A stretch of DNA of 38,887 bases from a virus. Positions 6,904-14,135 of the stretch are shown here, in pieces; position 1 is the first letter of the stretch, and each line of letters begins with the position of its first letter. A program made the position numbers and the translations under genes. The stretch spans positions 1 to 38,887 of IMG/VR virus record IMGVR_UViG_3300021401_000022. The stretch is one strand, 5' to 3'. The notes under the pieces were generated by a model that saw only the letters and a list, made by a program, of their open reading frames with translations, was not told the origin of the DNA and did not search any database.

Positions 6904-6959
6904 GCGCTAACGAGTTTGTGCAGGGCCGCATTGTGGTGGATCTGGAGAGGAAGCAGTGA
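6900..6959 (+). CDS. Possible 19-residue coupled peptide
   Basis: A GTG at 6900 overlaps the previous stop (GTGA) and opens a 19-codon frame (MSANEFVQGRIVVDLERKQ) ending 10 bases before the J-domain gene, with GGAG sites near its end. It may act as a translational bridge. Its small size makes the call tentative. Confidence 0.3.
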   Translation: MSANEFVQGRIVVDLERKQ

Positions 6960-6969
6960 AAGGAGCCTC

Positions 6970-7623
6970 ATGGCGAAAAGCGAGAAAGTAACAATTCGTG
7001 TCAACGAACAATCCCCGCTGAAGTGGGCTGACGGTTGGGATCGTGTGCCGATTGGTGATCGTCGCGAGATGAAGGCTTGGAAAAAGCCTTTCGCTTACTA
7101 CCGCGATGCGCTTGTGCAGCAGTTAGAACGTCTGGGCGCAAACGAAGTCGTGATCTCTTACAACAGTTCAGGCGAGAATGCTCGGCGTGATCCCGGCGTC
7201 ACCGTCTACTTCTCGAAACCAGTGAAGGCCGACTATAGCTGGCAGATGGGCTTAGGCATCGACAATCCCGCGCCTACGCTAGATGAAATCGACGAGGCCT
7301 ACCGGAAGAAAGCCTTGCTCAATCATCCGGATCGCGGCGGCGACGTGGAGATTTTCAAAAAGCTTGGCAAGTACCGCGAGTCGGCGAAGGCTTGGGTTCT
7401 CGGCAAACAAGGCACGGATTTTGAATTCGCTTTGCCGTGTGATCGCTTCAGTGAGCCGCGCTGGAATCTGAATGCGTTGCGTCTCGGCATCGCGGCTCTG
7501 CGACGATTGGAAGAGTACGGCTTGCCGGGAATGTTGGAGCGGACCTTCCGCGGATTCCGCGTGGCGCTGCCTGCCCATGCCAGTTCGGAGGAAAAATATG
7601 GCGACAAAGCCGTTAATGCTTAA
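6970..7623 (+). CDS. J-domain (DnaJ-like) protein
   Basis: The 217-residue product carries a J-domain core at about 101-142: EIDEAYRKKALLNHPDRGGD with the HPD triplet at 119-121 that stimulates DnaK ATPase. The first 100 residues are a different, mostly beta, domain with no known match, and about 70 residues follow the J-domain. J-domain proteins recruit Hsp70 to clients; here the client could be a replication or packaging complex. The start at 6970 has AGGAG upstream. The last 26 bases overlap the next gene. The J-domain call is firm, the role inferred. Confidence 0.75.
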   Translation: MAKSEKVTIRVNEQSPLKWADGWDRVPIGDRREMKAWKKPFAYYRDALVQQLERLGANEVVISYNSSGENARRDPGVTVYFSKPVKADYSWQMGLGIDNPAPTLDEIDEAYRKKALLNHPDRGGDVEIFKKLGKYRESAKAWVLGKQGTDFEFALPCDRFSEPRWNLNALRLGIAALRRLEEYGLPGMLERTFRGFRVALPAHASSEEKYGDKAVNA

Positions 7624-8128
7624 GGGCGTCATCAATGTGGACGAAGAAGACAGTGCCGGCCTGCTACGCGAATGGCGGCGCGAGAAGCAGCAACTCGAAG
7701 ACGAACTGCGTAGGGTTCGCACCGAGTTGGGTGAAAGCATGGCAGAGCGCGACAAGCTGCAACGTGCAATCACAATTCTTCGGCGGCAGCTTTCCCCACT
7801 GCATCACGCGCTGAGAGCGGTCTTCGGCGAGATCGAACTCGCGATTGGCGAAGAAGATTTGTCGCGACCGCAGCCTGGTCAAGCCATGGACGGCCCAGCA
7901 ATTCCGTCGGCGAATAATTCCGATCCCCGCTGGGAGTCGTATAAGACAAGCTTCCCTGGTGTTGCTGCCCAAATTATCGATGCGCTGTTGGCTCATCCAC
8001 AGATGACCTACATGCAGCTCAAGGGCTTGCTGCGCCGCGACTACAACACGATCAAAACCGCAGCCGTGAAGCTGAAGAATGCTGGAGCCATCGTCAAAGA
8101 AGGAACGATGTGCAGGTTGAACCGATGA
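7598..8128 (+). CDS. Coiled coil plus winged-helix protein
   Basis: A 176-residue product. ATG 7598 has GGAGG 6 bases upstream and lies within the end of the J-domain gene. Residues 15-60 form a long charged coiled coil. Residues about 115-175 (AAQIIDALLAHPQMTYMQLK, then TIKTAAVKLKNAGAIVKEG) form a winged helix-turn-helix of the MarR-like shape, with an R/K wing at the end. A dimeric DNA-binding regulator is likely. Coupled to the next gene by ATGA. Confidence 0.6.
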   Translation: MATKPLMLKGVINVDEEDSAGLLREWRREKQQLEDELRRVRTELGESMAERDKLQRAITILRRQLSPLHHALRAVFGEIELAIGEEDLSRPQPGQAMDGPAIPSANNSDPRWESYKTSFPGVAAQIIDALLAHPQMTYMQLKGLLRRDYNTIKTAAVKLKNAGAIVKEGTMCRLNR

Positions 8129-8430
8129 GCGCCCTACTCGCAACCCCGCCGCATCTCTCCCTCGAACTCAGGCAGGAACGTATCTGGGTCGAACCCGGGG
8201 TCTGCTGCCGCTTCTGTAACTGCAACTATGACAGCCCTTGTGTGATTCCAGTGCGCGAGGACGGGGATGGAACGTGGTATCTGGCGAAAGATGAAGCCGA
8301 AGCGACTTTAAGTATTCCATGCTCGTGGTTCCTTCCCGGAATCTGCAATGCCCCGGAGTGCATAGCGAAATTAGTTGCGGAGTTGAAAGAGTTTACGAGA
8401 TTGGAGGTCAAAAGTGGAACACGAGACTAG
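8125..8430 (+). CDS. Cys-rich zinc-binding protein
   Basis: A 101-residue product whose start overlaps the previous stop (ATGA). A dense Cys cluster (CCRFCNC) near residues 27-33 is followed by Cys near 39, 66, 73 and 78, enough for one or two zinc sites. The rest is acidic and hydrophobic without a known fold. Function unknown. Confidence 0.55.
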   Translation: MSALLATPPHLSLELRQERIWVEPGVCCRFCNCNYDSPCVIPVREDGDGTWYLAKDEAEATLSIPCSWFLPGICNAPECIAKLVAELKEFTRLEVKSGTRD

Positions 8431-8842
8431 CAAGTTTGAAGGCTGGGCAGTTGTGGAATTGTTCGGTCATTCGCGCGAAGTGGGGTTTGTGACGACGGAA
8501 TATTTCGGAGCGGGCGCGCTGTTTCGGGTTGAAGTTCCGCCACTGCTAGAGCGCGAGGTCACGCTAGTTCGTCCAGAGTGGATCGGTGGTGAAATGGTCG
8601 GCGCGGGCAGCAAGATTTCGCGCGGAGCAGTCGAGGGACGAACGCGCTTTATTGGTCCCAGCGCAGTGTACGCGATGAATCCGTGCAGTAAAGATGCGGC
8701 GTTTGCGGCAATTGAAGCCATGGCGCGGCGAGAGGTAAAGGTAATCGAACTTGTGATGGCGAAGCGGCTCACAACCACGTTGCCCGGCGAAGATGATTAC
8801 GATCCTGACGATGATGGGGAGTCTACGCATGTCCCCGATTGA
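8414..8842 (+). CDS. Conserved-type phage early protein, small beta domain
   Basis: A 142-residue product starting at GTG 8414, with GGAGG 6 bases upstream, overlapping the preceding gene by 17 bases. The first 60 residues (EGWAVVELFGHSREVGFVTTEYFGAG...) look like a small beta barrel. A Pro-Ser-Ala-Val-Tyr stretch follows, then a helical part and an acidic tail (EDDYDPDDDGE). Similar short proteins occur in early regions of phages, but their role is unknown to me. Confidence 0.55.
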   Translation: MEHETSKFEGWAVVELFGHSREVGFVTTEYFGAGALFRVEVPPLLEREVTLVRPEWIGGEMVGAGSKISRGAVEGRTRFIGPSAVYAMNPCSKDAAFAAIEAMARREVKVIELVMAKRLTTTLPGEDDYDPDDDGESTHVPD

Positions 8843-8927
8843 TTTCCTACACCGAAGAGAGCCAGCTTGTCAGGAGTTCACGTCCTAGGCGTGCTGATGG
8901 GCTGGCTCGTTGAAAAAGGAGTTGCTG

Positions 8928-8993
8928 GTGGCGGAATTAAGGGGAGAGCCGCAATTTGTGGTGTTCAGTGCGGAGCAAAGGAGCCAGAGATGA
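8928..8993 (+). CDS. Possible 21-residue coupled peptide
   Basis: GTG 8928 has AAAAAGGAG 6 bases upstream and encodes MAELRGEPQFVVFSAEQRSQR, ending ATGA on the next start at 8990. Good ribosome site and coupling support it; size limits certainty. A second tiny frame, 8829-8888, also has a GGGGAG before it and is even less certain. Confidence 0.35.
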   Translation: MAELRGEPQFVVFSAEQRSQR

Positions 8994-9334
8994 GCGACGA
9001 ACTTCGGAAGCAATTTGAAGAGTGGGCTGAGGAATCTTACGGCGGCGATGCGAAAAAGTTTTTTGCTCGATGCTCCGCGCCCCACGAAGAAGAATATCAA
9101 CATGCGGACGTGCAGAGTGCGTGGAAGGCAGCTCAATACTTTTATAAATTGGCGAGCGCGGCACCATGTTCGGCTGAGCAATCACAAATTGTTTTGCGTG
9201 CGGCGGCGGACGCGATTGAAAAGAGTTTTCCGGACGCCTCCGAAGAATGGAAATTTACCTGTGCCGCCATCGCTAAGCTTCTGAGAACGGGATGGCCTTT
9301 CCCTGACACGCGACAAAAGCGTGATGCCGCATGA
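8990..9334 (+). CDS. Small helical hypothetical protein
   Basis: A 114-residue product; the ATG at 8990 has AAAGGAG 6 bases upstream. It is mostly helical and charged (RKQFEEWAEESYGGDAKKFF, then WKAAQYFYKLA and a C-terminal KFTCAAIAKLLRTG). No motif recognised. Its stop overlaps the next ATG (ATGA at 9331). Confidence 0.6.
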   Translation: MSDELRKQFEEWAEESYGGDAKKFFARCSAPHEEEYQHADVQSAWKAAQYFYKLASAAPCSAEQSQIVLRAAADAIEKSFPDASEEWKFTCAAIAKLLRTGWPFPDTRQKRDAA

Positions 9335-9513
9335 GCGCCGCCCTCCAATTGCCGCAGATTCTCGATCCGTGGATTCAGGAGATGCAGGACTGCCCTCACT
9401 GTGGAGGTCCGCAAATCTTCGTGCTCGCATGGGAGTTTGAAAGCGGGCGAGTGGGATGCTGTTTGGGTTGCGGAGACGAGCGCGTGATCCCCTTCAGCCG
9501 GGTGACCAGGTGA
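9331..9513 (+). CDS. Zinc-ribbon miniprotein
   Basis: A 60-residue product with two knuckles, CPHCGG (about 21-26) and CCLGCG (about 43-48), spaced by a beta hairpin: a textbook zinc ribbon. ATGA coupling fixes the start. Likely a nucleic-acid or protein-binding module; specific target unknown. Confidence 0.65.
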   Translation: MSAALQLPQILDPWIQEMQDCPHCGGPQIFVLAWEFESGRVGCCLGCGDERVIPFSRVTR

Positions 9514-9526
9514 GGTGGGCTTAAAA

Positions 9527-9676
9527 ATGCGAAGGATCCGGAATGTTGAAGTCGAGACCATTGTTTGCACGCGGCCTCCGAAGGCAAACGCAAACGGCTG
9601 GTCGTTCCCTCGTCGAATTGAGGATATCCTCCGTCGCGAGCTGCCCGTAGATCAATTTTTGATTCCAGTGAATTGA
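9527..9676 (+). CDS. Small basic protein, 49 residues
   Basis: ATG 9527 follows a GAGGTGGG ribosome-site-like stretch and opens a 49-codon frame (MRRIRNVEVETIVCTR...), Arg-rich with a helical RRIEDILRREL. The TGA overlaps the TTG start of the next gene. Coding appearance and coupling are good, function unknown. Confidence 0.55.
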   Translation: MRRIRNVEVETIVCTRPPKANANGWSFPRRIEDILRRELPVDQFLIPVN

Positions 9677-9978
9677 AAGTTCGACCGGGCAACAAGCCCG
9701 TCCCGGAAAATACAAATGGCATGAAAAAAGGTTTGAAGGTGTCCGCCGAAACTCGGGAAAAGATGAGCCTATCGAGGAAAAGATGGTGGGTGCTTCGACG
9801 TAAGAAGAAGCCGGAACATCGACATGATCTCTCGCATCTGGATTTGTATAGAGTTGCCGCCGAACTGGAGAGTGCTGCGATTCAGCTTAGGCAAAGTGGA
9901 CTTCCGGCCTATGTGATGTTCGCTGATTTTCTGATGCTTAAGGTTGTTGAATTTCGGCGTGAGGCCGAAAGTGTTTGA
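9673..9978 (+). CDS. Basic protein with NUMOD-like motif
   Basis: A 101-residue product whose TTG at 9673 overlaps the previous stop (TTGA); ATG 9721 is the alternative start. The N-terminal KKGLKVSAETREKMSLSRKRWW resembles the NUMOD/KGxxxSxETRxK nuclease-associated DNA-binding motif. A Lys/Arg cluster (LRRKKKPEHRH) and a helical C-terminus follow. No nuclease domain is present, so a stand-alone DNA-binding protein is likely. Confidence 0.5.
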   Translation: MKVRPGNKPVPENTNGMKKGLKVSAETREKMSLSRKRWWVLRRKKKPEHRHDLSHLDLYRVAAELESAAIQLRQSGLPAYVMFADFLMLKVVEFRREAESV

Positions 9979-10028
9979 GAAGGCGGGGGACGGAAGGCGT
10001 TGCGGACCTTCCGGGAGAGGAGTGAGGG

Positions 10029-10220
10029 GTGAAAGAACGAGATCGGCGCAATCTGAATCCGCACAAACCGGCGCGTCTTGCCATGTTTAAGTGGTCCGCA
10101 TCCTACGCGAGACAGGGCGGTGGCTCGATGGATTTTTGGGACAAGCTTTCTCCGAGTGAACAGCAACTTTGCCGCGAAGTGGTGAAGGCGATTGAGGAAG
10201 CGCCGGAGGAAATTCGATGA
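10029..10220 (+). CDS. Small helical hypothetical protein
   Basis: A 63-residue product from GTG 10029, with GGGAGAGGAG just upstream. The C-terminal half (FWDKLSPSEQQLCREVVKAI) is a charged helix. Stop overlaps the next ATG (ATGA at 10217). Function unknown. Confidence 0.55.
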   Translation: MKERDRRNLNPHKPARLAMFKWSASYARQGGGSMDFWDKLSPSEQQLCREVVKAIEEAPEEIR

Positions 10221-10429
10221 GCGAACACTTCACCCGCAACACCGTCTCCGCCGCCTTTTTCTGCCCCAAGTGCGGAAAGCAGACGCAGCACCGCATCGAC
10301 CATGACCGTACCGGAGCTGGCCGCAAAGGACCGTGCCTCGAATGTGCCGCGCGCGCAGATATGGAGTGGGAAGCCAGACGGCAAGCAAAGTCGGACGCGG
10401 ATCGGCAAGGGAGATTGTTTCATGCGTGA
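10217..10429 (+). CDS. Zinc-ribbon miniprotein
   Basis: A 70-residue product with CPKCG (about 16-20) and CLEC (about 40-43), a His/Arg-rich connector, and a basic helical tail (EARRQAKSDADRQGR). ATGA coupled to the gene before. Another member of the zinc-ribbon set of this operon. Confidence 0.65.
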   Translation: MSEHFTRNTVSAAFFCPKCGKQTQHRIDHDRTGAGRKGPCLECAARADMEWEARRQAKSDADRQGRLFHA

Positions 10430-10478
10430 ACGAAATTGGAGCCTGCGCTTTGCGTCGGAGATGGAGGCACCGCAGTGA
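10422..10478 (+). CDS. Possible 18-residue coupled peptide
   Basis: ATG 10422 opens MRERNWSLRFASEMEAPQ and ends on the GTG of the next gene (GTGA). It overlaps the previous gene by 8 bases. Probably a bridge for ribosomes if translated; low certainty because of size. Confidence 0.3.
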   Translation: MRERNWSLRFASEMEAPQ

Positions 10479-10711
10479 TTGATGAATTTTTGATTGCACA
10501 GAACGACGATCCTGAGTTGCTGGAGTGGCTATCGCTCGCATGCCAGATCGGTGGCGGATTTGTGAAGTCGATTGCAACTGCTGGATTGGTTGCCGATTAC
10601 GAGAACTACCGAATTCTCCGTCCCGTGCTGCTTGTGATGCGCGCCAAATATTCTCAGTACGAGCCGAGCGATGCCGTTAAACAAGAAATTCGCAACCGGG
10701 TGAGGCGATGA
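10475..10711 (+). CDS. Small hypothetical protein
   Basis: A 78-residue product. GTG 10475 is the start because GGAGG lies 7 bases upstream and it overlaps the tiny frame before it. Mostly helical (DDPELLEWLSLACQIGGGF, then a basic C-terminus KQEIRNRVRR). The stop overlaps the next ATG (ATGA at 10708). Confidence 0.55.
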   Translation: MIDEFLIAQNDDPELLEWLSLACQIGGGFVKSIATAGLVADYENYRILRPVLLVMRAKYSQYEPSDAVKQEIRNRVRR

Positions 10712-11103
10712 TCCCCTCCTCCCTGATCCCCGACCTCCGCGCTCTTCGCCCTGAACGACCAGCGGAAGAAGTATTCCTCTATGCCCGCCTGATCTGGCGC
10801 TTCACTGCCGACCATGTGCGGGAAATCGAAGTTCATGACAGCGACGACAATACGGTGCATCCCTTGCGGGACATCACAGATTTCGATAGGTGCTTGCGCC
10901 AGCTCGCGAATGCAGCCCGAAGAGCGGAGAGTTTGCAGCCCTCAACGATACCGGCGCCTATCGCCAATTCTGACGCGGCGGGATCTCCGGAGGCAATCAT
11001 TTTGAATCGTGAAGTTCGATCGCTTACCGACGTTTCCGGCGAGAGCGGCCGCGAAAAGGATGGCACGGAGCCCACGGAGAACGATTCGGAGGTTGGCAAG
11101 TGA
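10708..11103 (+). CDS. Hypothetical protein
   Basis: A 131-residue product. The first 75 residues are ordered and helical, with an acidic HDSDDN loop; the rest is disordered and rich in Ser, Pro and Glu. Coupled on both sides by 4-base overlaps. Not recognised. Confidence 0.5.
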   Translation: MIPSSLIPDLRALRPERPAEEVFLYARLIWRFTADHVREIEVHDSDDNTVHPLRDITDFDRCLRQLANAARRAESLQPSTIPAPIANSDAAGSPEAIILNREVRSLTDVSGESGREKDGTEPTENDSEVGK

Positions 11104-11255
11104 AAGACGAGCGCGAAGTTGAAAAAGTTTTCGACAAAGCGACCGAGGAGCGGCTGGAAGAGCAACGGAAGGGTGAGGGTACGGCCTATCTCGATGCAGT
11201 GACGGCCGCTTTAGGCTGGGTGTTGGAGGAGTATGAAGATTCGCCGATTGAATGA
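11100..11255 (+). CDS. 51-residue acidic helical protein
   Basis: GTG 11100 overlaps the previous stop (GTGA) and opens 51 codons: a highly charged helix (KDEREVEKVFDKATEERLEE) followed by a hydrophobic helix (YLDAVTAALGWVLEEYE). The heptad-like pattern suggests a small helical bundle. Coding is well supported by coupling; function unknown. Confidence 0.6.
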   Translation: MKDEREVEKVFDKATEERLEEQRKGEGTAYLDAVTAALGWVLEEYEDSPIE

Positions 11256-11352
11256 AGTTTCCCCGCATCCTGATCCCTCCATCTCAGAGGGCGGGGCCGT
11301 TCGCGCAGATCAAGAAGAGGGGGCGGACTGCGCGGACGGGAAAGGAAAGTAA
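11233..11352 (+). CDS. 39-residue hypothetical protein
   Basis: ATG 11233 lies inside the preceding gene with GGAGG about 5 bases upstream. The product is short, Gly/Asp/Glu-rich and probably disordered. Its TAA directly abuts the GTG of the next gene. Tentative. Confidence 0.4.
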   Translation: MKIRRLNEVSPHPDPSISEGGAVRADQEEGADCADGKGK

Positions 11353-11593
11353 GTGATTAAATTCATGGCTCTCTTCGCGGTCATCGTATGGGGCTGCTAC
11401 TTCCTTGGATATAGGGTATGGAGTGCAGCACGGCTACAAGAGAGGCCGGAGAGACGGCTGGGGAACGTTGATCGGCAAGAGTTTCTTCGGCGGCAGTCCG
11501 GCGCATCTGATCGAGTTTTTCAATCGCCTCAACTCCGGTAACCCGAACTATAGGCCGTACCAAACTGAAAAGGATTCCACCGATGGGCGCTGA
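11353..11593 (+). CDS. Single-pass membrane protein split by an apparent frameshift
   Basis: GTG 11353 starts a frame with a membrane helix (FMALFAVIVWGCYFLGY), then becomes Arg-rich nonsense and stops at 11541. The +1 frame from about 11405 reads GYGVQHGYKRGRRDGWGTLI and runs to 11593. This is the kind of GYxxGxxDGW tail that follows such membrane helices in small phage proteins. The two halves join if one base near 11419 (after the GGA TAT codons) is skipped. Either a sequencing or assembly error, a real mutation, or a programmed +1 shift. Confidence 0.45.
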
Positions 11594-11776
11594 CGAGGAA
11601 TTTTTCGAAGAGTTCGAGCTTGACGACTATGAAGAGGAGCCGCCGGATGCATTAGAGGAAGCCTTGATGAATTGCGCCATTATGCCCGATGGGACTTGTA
11701 GTTTAGCCGGGTCCGAGGAGTGTGATTGGGATTGTCCGTTTAGTCGTTGAGTGGCGAACGATAGGCCGTACCAAAC
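11544..11776 (+). repeat. 22-bp direct repeat pair before two gene starts
   Basis: A 22-bp unit, CGAAC(T/G)ATAGGCCGTACC then AAAC, occurs at 11544-11565 and 11755-11776 with one mismatch. Each copy lies shortly upstream of a gene start (11583 and 11789). It may be a duplicated leader or a protein or RNA binding site. Confidence 0.6.
11583..11750 (+). CDS. Acidic four-Cys miniprotein
   Basis: A 55-residue product: a very acidic helix (DEEFFEEFELDDYEEE) followed by CAIMPDGTCSLAGSEECDWD and C51. The C-x7-C-xn-C-x3-C motif with AGSEECDWDC resembles a widespread family of tiny phage proteins with four conserved Cys, likely metal-binding. An AAGGA ribosome site precedes the ATG. Function unknown. 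Confidence 0.6.
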   Translation: MGADEEFFEEFELDDYEEEPPDALEEALMNCAIMPDGTCSLAGSEECDWDCPFSR

Positions 11777-11788
11777 GGGAGAAAAGAA

Positions 11789-11878
11789 GTGAAGGAGTGG
11801 ACGCCTGAGAATGTTGTGATTGGGCTGCTCGTTGTGTTGTATGTGGCATCCATCCTGTTTGGACGGAACAAGTCTTAG
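11789..11878 (+). CDS. 29-residue single-pass membrane peptide
   Basis: GTG 11789 has GGGAG 7 bases upstream and encodes a 29-residue peptide with one hydrophobic helix (about 8-24) and a GRNKS tail. Its stop overlaps the stop of the convergent HNH gene in a TTAG (11875-11878). Size suits a membrane-anchored regulatory peptide; role unknown. Confidence 0.5.
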   Translation: MKEWTPENVVIGLLVVLYVASILFGRNKS

Positions 11879-12216
11879 CCCTTCTCCGAGTTACAGGTCC
11901 AGTGCGCCGCCCCGTTCCAATCCTGACCGTTCTTCGTGATTCGGTCGTCTCTCCATGCCGCTCCCATGCCTCTGCGCCGTTGATGTTCGAAAGTGGCGTT
12001 TCCGAGCGATAAGCGCCTCGTACACAGGCAGCAACGTCCTCCTTGCCTCTGGAGCATGGCCGAAACTCGCCTCTTGTATTCGCGCCAGCCTTCCGGCGTG
12101 TCGAGGCACACTTCCCTTCCATCTCGGTATCGAATGACTCTAGGTGCGATGGTTTCGTAGTGCTGGGAGAACTCCGGCTTGGGCCGGGATTTCAGGATGG
12201 GCCTTCTACGCATCAT
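11875..12216 (-). CDS. HNH endonuclease-like protein
   Basis: A 113-residue product whose C-terminal half has an HNH layout: CCLC knuckle (about 62-65), FEH (about 76-78), and a final H-W-T-C-N (about 105-109). The N-terminus is basic (MMRRRPILKSRPK). HNH proteins nick or cut DNA; small ones serve in packaging or are homing-like. It is the last gene of the minus-strand operon and overlaps the previous gene by 11 bases. The usual first catalytic His-His pair is partly replaced, so activity is uncertain. Confidence 0.6.
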   Translation of the reverse strand: MMRRRPILKSRPKPEFSQHYETIAPRVIRYRDGREVCLDTPEGWREYKRRVSAMLQRQGGRCCLCTRRLSLGNATFEHQRRRGMGAAWRDDRITKNGQDWNGAAHWTCNSEKG

Positions 12217-12466
12217 GCGGCTTTGGCCTTTTGCTGTGGATGAGTGAATCTAAGCAGACGCGGAGCGCGGATTCTACGTAGACCATCGAAAGAGGACGTT
12301 CTTCGGGAGCGGAACGCAGGATGCCCATAAGTCCGAGCATCACTCCGGCAAATACTTGTAAGGGCGAGACGCCGTGGCCAACTTCTTCGTTGGAAAGCTC
12401 GATAATCCTGTCACTGATACGGTCGGCATCTTCCCATCCGGGCAAATCATCGGGACGTTTTACCAT
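12206..12466 (-). CDS. Small hypothetical protein with hydrophobic segment
   Basis: An 86-residue product, ATG at 12466 preceded by AAAGGAG on the minus strand. An acidic start (DDLPGWEDADR) is followed by a hydrophobic helix (PLQVFAGVMLGLMGILR) and a charged end. Could be membrane-associated or simply a buried helix. Member of the minus-strand operon. Not recognised. Confidence 0.6.
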   Translation of the reverse strand: MVKRPDDLPGWEDADRISDRIIELSNEEVGHGVSPLQVFAGVMLGLMGILRSAPEERPLSMVYVESALRVCLDSLIHSKRPKPHDA

Positions 12467-12496
12467 CGGTGTTCTCCTTTCTTGGGGAGCGCGGGA

Positions 12497-12799
12497 TCAC
12501 TCCCCTTTGGCTTTGCGGATCGCAGCTTCAGCTTTTTGACGCGCGCGGCTGAGAGCATACACTTCTTCGTTTGTGGGCACGAGAGTTCCCGTGCAGCCGT
12601 TCAATTCTTGCAGAGCTTCGAGAAGGATTACTTGGATGGATTCTGCTTTGAGTGCTCGCCCTTCCCAATGTTCGATATAGTCGCTAACAGATTGGTTCTC
12701 GCAGGCCAACTCTACGATTCCCATTGTTCGCCAATTGCGCTCCGGCATCGGCGTGTTTTCATTTGTAGCATCGGCCGCTTGTGCATACTTTTCTTCCAT
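12497..12799 (-). CDS. Helical hypothetical protein
   Basis: A 100-residue product. ATG 12799 is chosen for the AAAAGGAG upstream; the longer frame to 12976 runs into the ATPase gene. Charged and helical, with a C-terminal coiled segment (RARQKAEAAIRKAKGE). It lies directly downstream of the ATPase and may be its partner, but nothing specific is seen. Confidence 0.6.
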   Translation of the reverse strand: MEEKYAQAADATNENTPMPERNWRTMGIVELACENQSVSDYIEHWEGRALKAESIQVILLEALQELNGCTGTLVPTNEEVYALSRARQKAEAAIRKAKGE

Positions 12800-12914
12800 C
12801 TCATTCTCCTTTTCAGAATTTAATGGGGCCAGCCCCTCCGCTTCTTCGCGTCCGAGTAAGCAAAGACCAGGAAACCTCGGATTCGTAGGTACGGCGTCCT
12901 CCGGCCCCAAGCCG

Positions 12915-14135
12915 CTAGAACGGCAATTCCTGCATCTCGGCCACGCCGGAATCGTACTCCTGGATCGCCATCGCAATTTTTTCCATATAGTTCTTGTCGG
13001 TCTTGTCCGGGTAGGTGTGGAAGGCTTGCAGGATGCGCAGTCCGCGTTCTATTGCTTCCGGGGGAAGTTGATCGGCGGCTTCCTTTGATTTCACTTTGAA
13101 GATCGCATCCGATGCCACGATTCGCATCTGAATATCTTCCTTGGCTCGTCCGCCGAAATAGAGATCGAGAATCGCTTTAATCTCTGCTGACATGGCCGCT
13201 TTGCGTTCTCGTGCGGCGTAGAATTCGGAGTCTCCGCTGGGAGTGATGAGCGCTGAGGAATTTCCCGGAAGGATTTGCACCCGCGCCATCGTTGCCTGAA
13301 CTTCGTCGAAGTGGGGCTTGATCGAGTTCCACACCTGGCGGAATCCGCCGCGCTCATAGTTCGATTTATCCGACCAGCGCAGCACCCCTCCGTTGAGCAT
13401 CCATGTCCGATCTTTCAGCACGTCCGCCCGATGCACCATGCGGCCCTCGCCCTGGCGCTCCTGGCCTTTCACTGTTTTCGCTTTGCGCTCCAAAGACATT
13501 TCGAGCAATAGGTGTGGCTCGTAGCCGAATGATTCGCCGCCGCCTGCCTTGAATTTCGTTCCCACTTTAACCAGTTTGGTCTTCACGTCGCCATTCGAAA
13601 GGTGCTCTTGCTGTTCTTCGAAGTCGTTGCCCAGCCGACCCAGCGCGAAGCAATTCATGGAGGAATTCAGGAACAACCCGATGTAGGCGTTCCACACTTG
13701 GCGAATCTGGCCCCAGGAGTCGATGGGGATGAAACTCTTGTCGCCACGGAATGTGTCGAGCAGTTCATTCCAAACCAGCGTGAGGGGATCGACGATCCAG
13801 CAACATGCTCCGAGCTTCTCCGCTTCGAAGATTGAATCTCGCATCTGTTTGAAACTGCGGTAGGGCTTCTGAATCAGTTCGATGCCCTCGACATCGAAGA
13901 TGCGCCGTTTGGGAAATTGCCATGCGAGATCGGGATCGACCACGTACACCGGAGCCTTGTTGTAGAACTGCGTTGAGAGCGCGGCGGCGAGAAGCGCGGC
14001 GGTGACCGTTTTGCCGCTACCCTGGCCTCCGTACATGCCGAGCTTGATGGGAACGGGAACTGGAACTGGTGGCTTCAGTGGAATGTGATGGACCTGATTA
14101 GGCAACGTTGGAACGGCTTGCGGCTGAGCGGACAT
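12915..14135 (-). CDS. P-loop ATPase, phage AAA_24/Sak4-like
   Basis: The 406-residue product carries a Walker A GGQGSGKT at 36-43 and a Walker B-like hydrophobic run ending in D116 (CCWIVDP). The fold is RecA/AAA-like, as in the AAA_24 family of phage recombination ATPases related to Sak4, which act with single-strand binding or annealing proteins. A Pro/Val-rich stretch (about 20-29) precedes the P-loop; the C-terminal 200 residues match no family I know. The start at 14135 is fixed by AAAAAGGAG. It is the largest gene of the minus-strand operon. Exact role in recombination or replication is inferred. Confidence 0.72.
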   Translation of the reverse strand: MSAQPQAVPTLPNQVHHIPLKPPVPVPVPIKLGMYGGQGSGKTVTAALLAAALSTQFYNKAPVYVVDPDLAWQFPKRRIFDVEGIELIQKPYRSFKQMRDSIFEAEKLGACCWIVDPLTLVWNELLDTFRGDKSFIPIDSWGQIRQVWNAYIGLFLNSSMNCFALGRLGNDFEEQQEHLSNGDVKTKLVKVGTKFKAGGGESFGYEPHLLLEMSLERKAKTVKGQERQGEGRMVHRADVLKDRTWMLNGGVLRWSDKSNYERGGFRQVWNSIKPHFDEVQATMARVQILPGNSSALITPSGDSEFYAARERKAAMSAEIKAILDLYFGGRAKEDIQMRIVASDAIFKVKSKEAADQLPPEAIERGLRILQAFHTYPDKTDKNYMEKIAMAIQEYDSGVAEMQELPF

